Counted from the stretch's first letter, positions 22,440 through 30,727 are shown. The stretch is 39,238 nucleotides of DNA from Candidatus Paralachnospira avium (GCA_904420245.1 CAJFUL010000062.1:1-39238); one strand, 5' to 3'. The notes: generated by a model from the letters alone, not told the origin. Program-made: numbers and translations.

Positions 22440-23177
22440 ATGTATCTGTTTTTTGTGGAAAAAGAAAATATCCGGGAGCAGACAGCCAGGATCACCGGAC
22501 CGGATGTGAACCATATCAAAAATGTGCTGAGGATGAAGCCGGGGATGGGGATCCGCATAAGCGACGGGGAGCAGGTCTGCTATAACTGCCGGATCACAGA
22601 TCTTTCCGATGAAGAAGTGCTCCTGGAGCTTTTGGAACGGGATGAGGACGGAACGGAGCTTCCGGCCCAGATCGTCCTGTTCCAGGGCCTTCCCAAAGGC
22701 GACAAGATGGAGTGGGTCATCCAGAAAAATGTGGAGCTGGGCGTATCCCGCATCGTACCGGTGGCCACCAGAAGATCGGTGGTCCGGCTGGATCCGAAGA
22801 AGGCGGAGGCCAAGGTGCGCCGCTGGAACTCCATTTCCGAGAGCGCGGCCAAGCAGTCCAAACGGACGGTGATCCCGGAGGTGGCTCCGGTCATGACGTT
22901 CCGGGAGGCGGTGGACTTGGCCGCGGACTTTGACTGCAAGCTGTTTCCCTATGAGAATGCGGAAGGGATGGCGTATACCAGACAAGTGCTCTCGGCGGTG
23001 GAGCCCGGCATGCGCATCGCCGTGTTCATCGGGCCGGAGGGCGGCTTTGAGGAAGAAGAGGTTTCCTATGCCAGGGAGAAGGGGTTTGCGCTCCTTAGCC
23101 TGGGGCGGCGGATCCTCCGGACGGAAACGGCGGGAATGTGTCTTCTGTCGGAGCTTATGCTGCGGCTGGAGAAGTGA
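22440..23177 (+). CDS. rsmE: 16S rRNA (uracil1498-N3)-methyltransferase
   Basis: This 245-residue SPOUT-family enzyme methylates U1498 of 16S rRNA. An N-terminal PUA-like domain (about 1-70; NHIKNVLRMKPG is typical) precedes the knotted SPOUT domain. Its cofactor-binding motifs are visible: FIGPEGGFEEEEV near residue 200 and LGRRILRTETA near 222. It starts three bases after the prmA stop codon, so the two genes are co-transcribed. Length and motifs are normal. Confidence 0.95.
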   Translation: MYLFFVEKENIREQTARITGPDVNHIKNVLRMKPGMGIRISDGEQVCYNCRITDLSDEEVLLELLERDEDGTELPAQIVLFQGLPKGDKMEWVIQKNVELGVSRIVPVATRRSVVRLDPKKAEAKVRRWNSISESAAKQSKRTVIPEVAPVMTFREAVDLAADFDCKLFPYENAEGMAYTRQVLSAVEPGMRIAVFIGPEGGFEEEEVSYAREKGFALLSLGRRILRTETAGMCLLSELMLRLEK

Positions 23178-23216
23178 CGGCCGGGTGTTTCCCGGCAATG
23201 GATGGAGAGTGAAGAG

Positions 23217-24371
23217 ATGGAAGCGTATCTGGATAATTCGGCGACCACCAGAGCCTTTGAACAGGTGAAGGATCTGGTGGTAAAGACCATGATGGAGGAC
23301 TATGGGAATCCTTCTTCCCTGCACAGGAAGGGGCTGGAGGCAGAGCGGTATGTGAAGACGGCCGCGGAAGCCGTGGCGAAGACGTTAAAGGCGTCTCCCT
23401 CCGAGATCATTTTTACCTCCGGCGGGACAGAATCCAATAATATGGCCATCATCGGAGGGGCGAAGGCCAACTGCCGGGTGGGAAAGCATATCGTCACCTC
23501 CACCATTGAGCACGCTTCGGTATACAATGTGTTCGGTCATCTGGAGGAGGAGGGCTGGAGAGTCACCTATGTCCCGGTGGATGAAAAGGGACAGCTCCGG
23601 AAAGAAGCGCTTTTGGAAGCCCTGGAGCCGGATACGGCGCTGGTTTCCGTCATGTATGTGAACAATGAGATCGGCTCCGTCAATCCCATCGGGGAGATCG
23701 GGGCGCTCATCAAGGAGAAGAATCCCAGGACCCTGTTCCATGTGGATGCCATCCAGGCGTATGGGAAGTACAGGATCAGCCCGGCAAGGGAAAAGATCGA
23801 TCTGCTCTCGGTCAGCGGCCACAAGATCCATGGGCCCAAGGGCGTCGGGTTCCTCTATATCAAGAATGGGACGAAGTTCGCGCCCACGGTCTTTGGCGGA
23901 GGCCAGCAGAGAGGGTTCCGCTCCGGGACCCATAACGTGCCCGGCATCGCGGGGCTGGGAGAGGCGGCCAGACTCATCTATGAAGACCATGAAGAGAAGA
24001 TCGCGGAAATGTACCGGCTTAAGAAGCTGTTTGTGGAACTGGTGTCGGAGCTTCCGGACGTACAGGTCAACGGATACAGCGACGAGCGCAGCGCTCCCCA
24101 TGTGGTGAGCGTCAGCTTCGGCGGAGTGCGCAGCGAAGTACTGCTCCATGCGCTGGAAGAGAAGGGGATCTATGTGTCTTCCGGTTCGGCCTGTTCTTCC
24201 AATCATCCGGCCGTCAGCGGCACCTTGAGGGGGATCGGACTGGAAAAACGGTTTTTGGATTCCACCCTGCGGTTCAGCTTCAGCGTTTTTACCACCGAGG
24301 AGGAGATCCGGTACTGCGCGGAAGTTTTGGGAGAGCTTCTGCCGGTGCTGCGCAGATACAGGAGGATGTAG
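23217..24371 (+). CDS. Cysteine desulfurase (NifS/IscS type), likely sulfur donor for ThiI
   Basis: This 384-residue PLP enzyme releases sulfur from cysteine as a persulfide. Visible features are the N-terminal YLDNSATT, the PLP lysine in SGHKIHGPKG (Lys203) and the catalytic loop SSGSACSS (Cys326). ATG 23217 is preferred over ATG 23202 because GGAGAG lies seven bases before it and the protein then starts at MEAYLDNSATT as usual. thiI follows after one base; the same pairing (NifZ with ThiI in Bacillus subtilis) makes 4-thiouridine in tRNA. No iscU-like scaffold gene is nearby, which favours the tRNA role over general Fe-S assembly. Confidence 0.92.
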   Translation: MEAYLDNSATTRAFEQVKDLVVKTMMEDYGNPSSLHRKGLEAERYVKTAAEAVAKTLKASPSEIIFTSGGTESNNMAIIGGAKANCRVGKHIVTSTIEHASVYNVFGHLEEEGWRVTYVPVDEKGQLRKEALLEALEPDTALVSVMYVNNEIGSVNPIGEIGALIKEKNPRTLFHVDAIQAYGKYRISPAREKIDLLSVSGHKIHGPKGVGFLYIKNGTKFAPTVFGGGQQRGFRSGTHNVPGIAGLGEAARLIYEDHEEKIAEMYRLKKLFVELVSELPDVQVNGYSDERSAPHVVSVSFGGVRSEVLLHALEEKGIYVSSGSACSSNHPAVSGTLRGIGLEKRFLDSTLRFSFSVFTTEEEIRYCAEVLGELLPVLRRYRRM

Positions 24372-24372
24372 G

Positions 24373-25569
24373 ATGTTTGCACATGATGAATTGTTTCATG
24401 CGTTTTTGATCAAATATGCAGAGATCGGGATCAAGGGAAAGAACCGGTATCTGTTTGAGGATGCCCTGCTGAACCAGATCCGCTTTGCCTTAAAGGATGC
24501 CGACGGAGAGTTCCGGGTCCGGAAGGAGTCGGGCAGAGTCTATGTGGAGGCTCTGTCTGCCTTTGATTTCGATGAAGTGGTGGAGAGATTGTCCAGGGTG
24601 TTCGGGGTCGCGGGCATCTGTCCCATGGTCCAGTTTGACGATCATGGATTTGAGGAGATCAAGTCCAGGGTCCTGGAGTATATCGGAAAGATCCATCCGG
24701 AGGGGAACTTCACCTTCAAGGTCCAGACAAAACGGGCCAAGAAGAGCTTTCCCATGGAATCCGGAGAGATCAGCGCAGCCCTGGGAGAGGCTGTTTTGGA
24801 GGCGTATCCTTCCCTGCGGGTGGACGTCCATGAACCGGATGTCTACTTCTATGTGGAGGTGCGGGACAGGATCAATCTCTATTCCAAGGTGATCCCGGGA
24901 CCGGGAGGACTGCCGGTGGGGACCAGCGGCAGAGCCATGCTGCTGCTGTCCGGCGGCATCGACAGTCCGGTGGCCGGATGGATGATCGCCAAGAGGGGCG
25001 TCAAGATCGACGCCGTCTATTTCCACGCTCCGCCTTATACCAGCGAGCGCGCCAAGGAAAAGGTGGTGGATCTGGCCAGGCTGGTATCCAGATACGCGGG
25101 CCCCATGGATCTCCATGTGGTCAACTTTACCGACATCCAGCTCTATATCTATGACCAGTGCCCCCATGAGGAGCTGACCATCATCATGCGCCGGTATATG
25201 ATGCGCATCGCCGAGAAGATCGCGGAAGAGGCGGGGGCTCTGGGCCTCATCACAGGAGAGAGCATCGGACAGGTGGCTTCCCAGACGCTTCCCAGCCTGG
25301 CCTGCACCAACGAAGTGTGCGCCATGCCGGTGTTCCGGCCTGTCATCGGATTCGACAAACAGGATATTGTGGACATCGCCCAGAAGATCGGGACTTTTGA
25401 GACGTCCATCCAGCCCTTTGAGGACTGCTGTACGATCTTTGTGGCCAAGCATCCGGTGACAAAGCCCAACGTAAAGATCATCCGCCGCTCCGAGGAACGG
25501 CTTCAGGAAAAGATCGGCGGCATGGTGGAGGAAGCCATCCGGAGCCGGGAGATCCTCCATATTTCCTGA
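24373..25569 (+). CDS. thiI: tRNA 4-thiouridine synthase ThiI (without rhodanese domain)
   Basis: This 398-residue enzyme adenylates and thiolates U8 of tRNA; it may also serve thiamine synthesis. In order: an N-terminal ferredoxin-like domain (KYAEIGIKGKNR near residue 14), a THUMP domain (about 60-165) and a PP-loop domain with SGGIDS at 193-198. The protein ends near residue 398, so the C-terminal rhodanese domain of the Escherichia coli protein is absent, as in Bacillus. Sulfur would come directly from the desulfurase encoded just upstream. It is the last gene of the operon, followed by a terminator. Confidence 0.95.
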   Translation: MFAHDELFHAFLIKYAEIGIKGKNRYLFEDALLNQIRFALKDADGEFRVRKESGRVYVEALSAFDFDEVVERLSRVFGVAGICPMVQFDDHGFEEIKSRVLEYIGKIHPEGNFTFKVQTKRAKKSFPMESGEISAALGEAVLEAYPSLRVDVHEPDVYFYVEVRDRINLYSKVIPGPGGLPVGTSGRAMLLLSGGIDSPVAGWMIAKRGVKIDAVYFHAPPYTSERAKEKVVDLARLVSRYAGPMDLHVVNFTDIQLYIYDQCPHEELTIIMRRYMMRIAEKIAEEAGALGLITGESIGQVASQTLPSLACTNEVCAMPVFRPVIGFDKQDIVDIAQKIGTFETSIQPFEDCCTIFVAKHPVTKPNVKIIRRSEERLQEKIGGMVEEAIRSREILHIS

Positions 25570-25570
25570 G

Positions 25571-25608
25571 ACGGCCGCCGGAGACCTTTGTCTCTGGCCG
25601 TTTCTTTT
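25571..25608 (+). terminator. Terminator after thiI
   Basis: An outer stem ACGGCC/GGCCGT (25571-25576 with 25596-25601) and an inner stem GAGAC/GTCTC (25581-25585 with 25590-25594) with loop CTTT are separated by a small internal loop. TTCTTTT follows. Confidence 0.7.
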
Positions 25609-25793
25609 GCGGCGCGGACAGGACCGCGCGCACGGACTGGCTGCGGCAGGACGCTCCGGCAGGGTACTTGGCGCCGGCGGCGCCTGTCCCGCGGCGGACG
25701 GAGCGGAGAGCGCGCAGGCGGCAGGAGCTTTCTTTGCCGCAGTGCGATCCTGCGGAGCATTTTGTTTAATAGGGAACGAAGTTTCCTATTAAA
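25609..25793. other. GC-rich intergenic island ending in an AT-rich hairpin
   Basis: Bases 25609-25760 are very GC-rich, with internal inverted repeats (GGACAGG near 25617 with CCTGTCC near 25683; a GGCGCC-type palindrome near 25669). An abrupt change to AT-rich sequence follows, with a 13-bp hairpin (25765-25777 with 25781-25793, one G-T pair, GAA loop). An open frame crosses the island, but it runs through the hairpin and into a terminator and has a low-complexity Arg/Gly/Ala translation, so I do not call a gene. Confidence 0.45.
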
Positions 25794-25829
25794 TAAAAAA
25801 AAGGAGCCTGCCGGGTCAGGGCAGGCTCC
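25793..25829 (-). terminator. Terminator of the HPr-like gene
   Basis: On the minus strand a perfect 10-bp stem (25820-25829 with 25803-25812) encloses a seven-base loop and is followed by TTTTTTTT. It lies 27 bases past the stop codon. Confidence 0.92.
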
Positions 25830-25855
25830 AGGTCCATTTTCTTATGGAAAGATGT

Positions 25856-26086
25856 TCAGATCAGGTAAGGCTTCAGGGTCTCCATGATGGCATCCACATG
25901 GTCGTCGGCGTGGATGTTCAGATCGATGGGCTTGGAGAGATCCAGGCTGAAGATGCCCATGATGGATTTGGCATCGATCACATAACGGCCTGATACCAGG
26001 TCAAAGTCATAGTCATATTTCGTCAAATCGTTTACAAAGGATTTGACCTTGTCAATAGAGTTCAAACAGATCTGTACGGTTTTCAT
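25856..26086 (-). CDS. HPr-like protein lacking the phosphorylatable histidine
   Basis: This 76-residue protein has the HPr fold length and the conserved segment KSIMGIFSLDLSKPIDL, which matches the regulatory Ser46 region of HPr (KSIMGxxSL). The active-site segment that normally reads GLHARPA is replaced by NSIDKVK, so there is no catalytic His and it cannot act as a PTS phosphocarrier. The role is unknown; it may be a regulatory HPr relative. An upstream extension to 26164 is possible, but GGGAGG eight bases before ATG 26086 fixes the start. It has its own promoter and terminator and is monocistronic. Confidence 0.85.
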   Translation of the reverse strand: MKTVQICLNSIDKVKSFVNDLTKYDYDFDLVSGRYVIDAKSIMGIFSLDLSKPIDLNIHADDHVDAIMETLKPYLI

Positions 26087-26142
26087 ACGGTATTCCTCCC
26101 TGTCTATGCGATGGCCCCATAAGGCGCTGTTTACTCTCTTAT

Positions 26143-26171
26143 ATAGTAGACAGAATTGCCTCAAAAGTCAA
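26143..26171 (-). promoter_or_regulatory. Promoter of the HPr-like gene
   Basis: On the minus strand TTGACT (26166-26171) and TACTAT (26143-26148) are exactly 17 bp apart. The predicted start lies about 50 bases before the ATG. Confidence 0.7.
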
Positions 26172-26229
26172 GGGGAGAGGAGAAAGAATTACCGGGATTA
26201 TGTACGGATTTGACAAAAGGAGAAGAGCC

Positions 26230-27597
26230 ATGGAAAAGGGGAAAAGAAAGGCGGCCCTCCACAACCTGGGCTGTAAGGTCAACGCATATGAGACGGAGGC
26301 CATGGGACAGCTTCTGGAGGAGGCGGGATATGAGCTGGTCTCCTTTGAGGAGAAGGCGGATGTCTATCTGATCAACACCTGCAGCGTCACCAATATGGCG
26401 GACAGAAAGTCCCGTCAGATGCTCCACCGGGCCAGGAAACAGAATCCGGACGCGGTGATCGTGGCGGCAGGCTGTTATGTGCAGGCGGCTGCCGATGAGA
26501 TCCTGGAGCGGGGAGACGCGGATCTGGTCATCGGCAACAATAAAAAGAGCCAGCTGGTGCCTCTCCTTTCAGACTATCTGGAGAAGCGGGAGCGGCATAT
26601 GGAGTCGGCGGGACGCCACGTCCTCGATATTGCCCATACGGGAGAATATGAACCCATGACCTTAAAGCGGTCCACAGAGCATACGAGGGCTTTTGTCAAG
26701 ATCCAGGACGGCTGCAACCAGTTCTGCAGCTACTGCATCATTCCCTATACCAGGGGACGGATCCGCAGCAGGAGCCTTCCGGACATCCTGGAGGAGATCC
26801 GGGAGCTTTCCAGACAGGGGTACCGGGAGGTGGTGCTGACCGGGATCCATCTGACCTCCTACGGGAAGGATCTGGGGGAAACGGACGCCCTGCTCTCTGT
26901 CATCGAGGGCGCGGCGGCCATACCGGGCATTGAGCGGATCCGCCTGGGTTCTCTGGAGCCCGGGGTCATCACCGAAGACTTCGTGAAGCGGATCCGTGCC
27001 ATCGAAAAGGTATGTCCCCACTTCCATCTGTCCCTCCAGAGCGGCTGCGATACGGTGCTTGGGCGGATGAACCGCCATTACACCACAGAAGAGTACGCGG
27101 AGAAGTGCGCGCTGCTGCGCAGCTATTACGAACATCCGGCCATCACCACCGACGTGATCGTGGGATTTCCGGGAGAGACGGAGGAAGAGTTTGAGACGAC
27201 TCTGGCTTTTCTGGAAAAGATCGGATTCTATGAGATGCATGTATTCAAGTACTCCAGGAGGAAGGGGACGAAAGCCGCCTCCATGGAAGGACAGGTGCCG
27301 GAACCGGTGAAGACGGAGCGGAGCCGCAGAGCCCTGCTCCTGGAGAGGCAGATGTCGGAAGAGTTCCGCCGGTATTATCTGGGACGGGAAGAGAAACTGC
27401 TCCTGGAGGAGCCTCACCAGGCGGACGGAGATCTGTATATGGTGGGATTTACCCGGGAATACGTAAAAGGAGCCGTAAAAGCCTCGGAGGCACACCAGGG
27501 GCCCGGAGGCCTGGAAACCGTTATTTTTACAGACTTTTTAGAAAAGGAGCTCCTGAAAGGGGAAAAAACCCTTGATAGGAGGCCGGATTTGTATTAG
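26230..27597 (+). CDS. mtaB: tRNA t6A37 methylthiotransferase
   Basis: This 455-residue radical-SAM enzyme converts t6A to ms2t6A at position 37 of tRNAs. The N-terminal MTTase domain has three cluster cysteines (Cys15 in LGCKVN, one in NTCSVT and one in AAGCYVQ). The radical-SAM motif is CNQFCSYC (Cys162, 166, 169), followed by YTRGRIRSR. A C-terminal TRAM-like region begins near residue 385. The short LGCKVN start and overall length fit MtaB rather than MiaB or RimO. ATG 26230, seven bases after AAAGGAG, is preferred over ATG 26200. Confidence 0.93.
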   Translation: MEKGKRKAALHNLGCKVNAYETEAMGQLLEEAGYELVSFEEKADVYLINTCSVTNMADRKSRQMLHRARKQNPDAVIVAAGCYVQAAADEILERGDADLVIGNNKKSQLVPLLSDYLEKRERHMESAGRHVLDIAHTGEYEPMTLKRSTEHTRAFVKIQDGCNQFCSYCIIPYTRGRIRSRSLPDILEEIRELSRQGYREVVLTGIHLTSYGKDLGETDALLSVIEGAAAIPGIERIRLGSLEPGVITEDFVKRIRAIEKVCPHFHLSLQSGCDTVLGRMNRHYTTEEYAEKCALLRSYYEHPAITTDVIVGFPGETEEEFETTLAFLEKIGFYEMHVFKYSRRKGTKAASMEGQVPEPVKTERSRRALLLERQMSEEFRRYYLGREEKLLLEEPHQADGDLYMVGFTREYVKGAVKASEAHQGPGGLETVIFTDFLEKELLKGEKTLDRRPDLY

Positions 27598-27600
27598 AAT
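27572..27600 (+). promoter_or_regulatory. Promoter of the ireB operon inside the 3' end of mtaB
   Basis: TTGATA (27572-27577) and TAGAAT (27595-27600) are 17 bp apart; each differs from consensus by one base. The -10 box overlaps the mtaB stop codon. The start would lie about 26 bases before the ireB ATG. Confidence 0.72.
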
Positions 27601-27633
27601 AAAAATTACAAGCATGTAAGGACGTGAAACTAT

Positions 27634-27900
27634 ATGGGAGATATACACAGAACACAATATTTCAACACATCACAGGAAGGCAGGATGGAGGCAGGCGAGA
27701 TCCTGGCGAAGGTCTACGCGGCTCTCCGGGAGAAGGGCTATAACCCCATCAACCAGATCGTCGGCTACATCATGTCCGGAGACCCTACGTATATCACCAG
27801 CTACGGCAGCGCCCGCAGTTTGATCACGAAGCTGGAGCGGGATGAGATCCTGGAGGAGCTGGTGCAGGTGTATATTGACAGCAAGCTGAAGGGCGTATGA
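27634..27900 (+). CDS. ireB: IreB-family regulatory phosphoprotein (UPF0297)
   Basis: This 88-residue cytoplasmic protein matches the UPF0297/YrzL family end to end ([19 protein letters not shown], then [17 protein letters not shown]). In Enterococcus faecalis IreB is a substrate of the Ser/Thr kinase IreK and lowers cephalosporin resistance; N-terminal threonines are the targets. Here the N-terminus has Thr7 and Thr12 ([10 protein letters not shown]). The following gene ruvX overlaps its stop codon. The kinase is not in the window. Confidence 0.93.
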   Translation: MGDIHRTQYFNTSQEGRMEAGEILAKVYAALREKGYNPINQIVGYIMSGDPTYITSYGSARSLITKLERDEILEELVQVYIDSKLKGV

Positions 27901-28316
27901 TGCGGATCATGGGATTGGACTTCGGCTCCAAGACGGTGGGAGTGGCCGTCAGCGACCCGCTGGGGATCACGGCTCAGGGCATCGAGGTGATCACGAGACA
28001 GGGGGAGGATAAGCTGCGGCGCACTTATGCACGGATCGGGGAGCTGGTCTCTCAGTACCAGGTGGAACGGATCGTAGTGGGCTGTCCCAGGCATATGAAC
28101 GGAGATTTTGGGGAGCGGGCAGAGAAATCCGCGGCCTTCGCGAAGAAGCTGGAGGAGCGGACCGGCCTTCCCGTGGAGCTTTGGGATGAGCGGCTGACTA
28201 CGGTATCTGCGGAGCGGGTCCTTAAGGAATCCGGCGTCCGCCGGGAACATCGGAAGGAATACGTGGACAAAATAGCGGCAGTGTTTATCTTACAGGGATA
28301 TTTGGACTCCCTGTGA
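27897..28316 (+). CDS. ruvX: RuvX/YqgF-family Holliday-junction resolvase-like nuclease
   Basis: This 139-residue protein has the RNase H-like fold with catalytic acids visible: [14 protein letters not shown] near residue 7, the ERIVVGCP strand near 58, WDERLTT near 96 and the C-terminal DKIAA. In bacteria YqgF is linked to 16S rRNA 5'-end maturation and is a putative resolvase. The ATG overlaps the ireB stop codon (ATGA), the usual ireB-ruvX coupling; a second in-frame ATG lies three bases later. Confidence 0.93.
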   Translation: MMRIMGLDFGSKTVGVAVSDPLGITAQGIEVITRQGEDKLRRTYARIGELVSQYQVERIVVGCPRHMNGDFGERAEKSAAFAKKLEERTGLPVELWDERLTTVSAERVLKESGVRREHRKEYVDKIAAVFILQGYLDSL

Positions 28317-28323
28317 TTTTGTG

Positions 28324-28352
28324 TTGGAAAATTTAGGATAACTGTGTAAGAT
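28324..28352 (+). promoter_or_regulatory. Possible promoter before the DUF1292 and RNase J genes
   Basis: TTGGAA (28324-28329) and TAAGAT (28347-28352) are 17 bp apart in the 58-base gap after ruvX. Each box matches consensus at only four of six positions, so the call is tentative. Confidence 0.35.
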
Positions 28353-28374
28353 TTAACGGAGATTGGAGAAGCTT

Positions 28375-28632
28375 ATGGATGACAGGATTGTTCTGACTTC
28401 GGATCATGGGGAAGAACTGGTCTGCTATGTCCTGGAGGAAACGAAGGTGGCAGGCTGTGATTATGTGCTTGTGGCCGACACCGAAGAGGGTGACGGAGAG
28501 TGTTATATTTTGAAGGATGTCTCGGAGGAAGCGTCTGCGGAGGCTATTTATGAGATCGTGGAGGATGAGAAAGAGCAGCAGTATCTGGCCAGGATCTTTG
28601 AGGAGCTTCTGGAGGATGTGGACATCCAGTAG
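28375..28632 (+). CDS. DUF1292-family protein (YrzB-like)
   Basis: This 85-residue, very acidic protein belongs to the YrzB/DUF1292 family, which follows ireB and ruvX in most Firmicutes. No biochemical role is established that I can name. ATG 28375 lies six bases after GGAG; a TTG at 28363 in the same frame falls before that site and is rejected. Typical features are a beta-rich N-terminal half (VLTSDHGEELVCYVLEE) and a helical acidic tail. Confidence 0.85.
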   Translation: MDDRIVLTSDHGEELVCYVLEETKVAGCDYVLVADTEEGDGECYILKDVSEEASAEAIYEIVEDEKEQQYLARIFEELLEDVDIQ

Positions 28633-28662
28633 AGGAACGGAAAGAAAGTTAGAGGTGTGATA

Positions 28663-30345
28663 TTGAGACAAGCAGTGAAGAAAGCAGTAAATTCGGAATC
28701 GAAATTAAAGATCATCCCCCTGGGCGGACTGGAACAGATCGGGATGAACATGACCGTATTTGAGTATGAGGACAGCATCATCGTGGTGGACTGCGGGTTG
28801 GCCTTTCCCAGCGACGACATGCTGGGCATTGACCTGGTGATCCCCGACATCACCTATTTGAAGGACAATATCCATAAGGTCAAGGGGATCGTCATCACCC
28901 ATGGCCATGAGGACCATATCGGGGCCCTTCCCTATGTGCTCCGGGATCTGAACGTACCGGTCTACGCCACGAAGCTGACCATGGGCATCATCGAGCATAA
29001 GCTGAAGGAGAGGGGCATGACCCGTTCTACGAAGCGGAAAGTCATGCGCTACGGCCAGTCGGTGAACCTGGGTTGCTTCCGGGTGGAGTTCATCCGGACC
29101 AACCACAGCATTGCCGACGCGGCGGCATTCGCGATCTTTACTCCTGTGGGGACCATCGTCCACACCGGAGACTTCAAGGTGGATTATACGCCTGTCTTCG
29201 GCGACCCGGTGGATCTGCCCCGGTTCGCGGAGCTGGGAAAGAAGGGTGTGCTGGCCCTGATGGCCGACAGCACCAACGCCATGCGGGAAGGCTTCACCAT
29301 GTCGGAGCGGACCGTGGGGCGGACCTTTGACCGTTTATTTGAGGAAAACAAGGACAGGAGGATCATTGTGGCGACCTTCGCGTCCAACGTGGACCGGGTG
29401 CAGCAGATCATCAATTCTTCCTATAAATACGGCAGGAAGGTGGTCATCGAGGGCCGGAGCATGGTGACGGTCATCGGCATCGCCAATGAGCTGGGCTATA
29501 TCCGGATCCCGGAGGGAACTTTGGTGGACATCGCCCATCTGGGCAATTATCCTCCGGAAAAGACGGTGCTCATCACCACCGGGAGCCAGGGAGAGTCCAT
29601 GGCAGCCCTTTCCAGGATGGCGGCGGACCTTCACAAGAAGGTCTCCATCAACGCGGGAGACGCCATCATCTTCAGTTCCAACCCGATCCCCGGCAATGAA
29701 AAGGCCGTGGCTCAGGTCATCAACGAGCTGTCGGCCAAGGGAGCTAAGGTGATCTTCCAGGATACCCATGTATCGGGCCACGCGTGCCGGGAGGACCTGA
29801 AGCTGATCTATTCTCTGGTGAAGCCCAAGTTTGCCCTGCCCGTCCACGGAGAGTACCGTCATCTGATGGCTCAGGCCGAGATCGCCCAGGAGATGGGAGT
29901 ACCGAAGGAAAATATCCATATCATGCGTTCCGGCAATGTGATGGAGCTGTCTCCCGACAGCGCCCAGATCACTGGAAACGTGACGGCCGGCCCTGTGCTG
30001 GTGGACGGCCTGGGAGTAGGCGATGTGGGGAACATCGTGCTGCGGGACCGTCAGAATCTGGCCCAGAATGGCATCATCATCGTGGTGCTGACCCTGGACC
30101 GGAGAGGAAACGAGCTTTTGGCCGGGCCGGATATCGTATCCAGAGGCTTCGTCTATGTCCGTGAGTCGGAGAATCTGATGGAGGAGGCCCACGCAGTGGT
30201 GGATACGGCCGTCCGGAAATGTCTGGATAAGAAGGTCAGCGACTGGGGCAAGATCAAGTCCGTGATCCGTGACAGCTTGAGCGACTACATCTGGAAGAAG
30301 ATGAAGCGCAATCCCATGATCCTGCCGATCATCATGGAAGTCTAG
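28663..30345 (+). CDS. Ribonuclease J family metallo-beta-lactamase nuclease
   Basis: This protein of about 560 residues belongs to the RNase J family (endonuclease and 5'-3' exonuclease in mRNA decay and rRNA processing). The zinc-binding motif HGHEDH starts near residue 80, GDFKVD near residue 170, and the beta-CASP motifs (ADSTNA, TTGSQGE, SGHA, PVHGEYRH) are in order, with a C-terminal domain after about residue 450. The likely start is TTG 28663, five bases after GAGGTG; GTG 28657 lies inside that site. Whether it equals J1 or J2 cannot be decided here. It sits inside an otherwise conserved ireB-to-trmR gene order. Confidence 0.93.
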   Translation: MRQAVKKAVNSESKLKIIPLGGLEQIGMNMTVFEYEDSIIVVDCGLAFPSDDMLGIDLVIPDITYLKDNIHKVKGIVITHGHEDHIGALPYVLRDLNVPVYATKLTMGIIEHKLKERGMTRSTKRKVMRYGQSVNLGCFRVEFIRTNHSIADAAAFAIFTPVGTIVHTGDFKVDYTPVFGDPVDLPRFAELGKKGVLALMADSTNAMREGFTMSERTVGRTFDRLFEENKDRRIIVATFASNVDRVQQIINSSYKYGRKVVIEGRSMVTVIGIANELGYIRIPEGTLVDIAHLGNYPPEKTVLITTGSQGESMAALSRMAADLHKKVSINAGDAIIFSSNPIPGNEKAVAQVINELSAKGAKVIFQDTHVSGHACREDLKLIYSLVKPKFALPVHGEYRHLMAQAEIAQEMGVPKENIHIMRSGNVMELSPDSAQITGNVTAGPVLVDGLGVGDVGNIVLRDRQNLAQNGIIIVVLTLDRRGNELLAGPDIVSRGFVYVRESENLMEEAHAVVDTAVRKCLDKKVSDWGKIKSVIRDSLSDYIWKKMKRNPMILPIIMEV

Positions 30346-30361
30346 GAAAGGTGGACAGAGG

Positions 30362-30727
30362 ATGAAGAGCCGTGTGTTTGGCGTGATCGTAAAAGCAGCA
30401 GTGGCGGCGGCCGTGCTCTCCCTGCTCCTTCTGGCCTGTGTCAAAGGATATTTCTTCGGCAGGGCCGTCTTTGACGAGAAGGAAGGGACGGCGGAAAATC
30501 CTCTGTCCTACACCATTGAGATCGCAGAGGGCGACGGGATCTTTCAGGTGGCGGAGGAGCTTGAGGCTATGGGCGCCATAGACAGCGTCTGGGTCTTCGT
30601 GGCGCAGAAATATTTTTACGGCAGTCAGATCCAGCCGGGCACTTACACCATCAACAGCAATATGACCGGGAAGGATATCCTGGACATCCTGTCCGGCGCA
30701 GCTGTGGATGCGGAGGAGGCATCGTGA
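30362..30727 (+). CDS. Mini-MltG: membrane protein with only the N-terminal part of YceG/MltG
   Basis: This 121-residue protein has one membrane span (about residues 8-29), then a LysM-like segment typical of the N-terminal part of MltG (IEIAEGDGIFQVAEELEAMGAI, then QIQPGTYTINSNMTGKDIL). Full MltG proteins have about 340 residues and carry a catalytic Glu in a C-terminal domain; that domain is absent here. It cannot be a transglycosylase on its own and may bind or regulate cell-wall enzymes. Its position before trmR equals that of yrrL (mltG) in Bacillus subtilis. The stop codon overlaps the trmR start (GTGA). Confidence 0.82.
   Translation: MKSRVFGVIVKAAVAAAVLSLLLLACVKGYFFGRAVFDEKEGTAENPLSYTIEIAEGDGIFQVAEELEAMGAIDSVWVFVAQKYFYGSQIQPGTYTINSNMTGKDILDILSGAAVDAEEAS

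Noticed and set aside
25588-25887. Open frame of 99 codons after thiI
   Set aside because: It crosses a hairpin and the terminator of the opposite gene, its translation is low-complexity, and it sits in a GC-rich island where open frames arise by chance.
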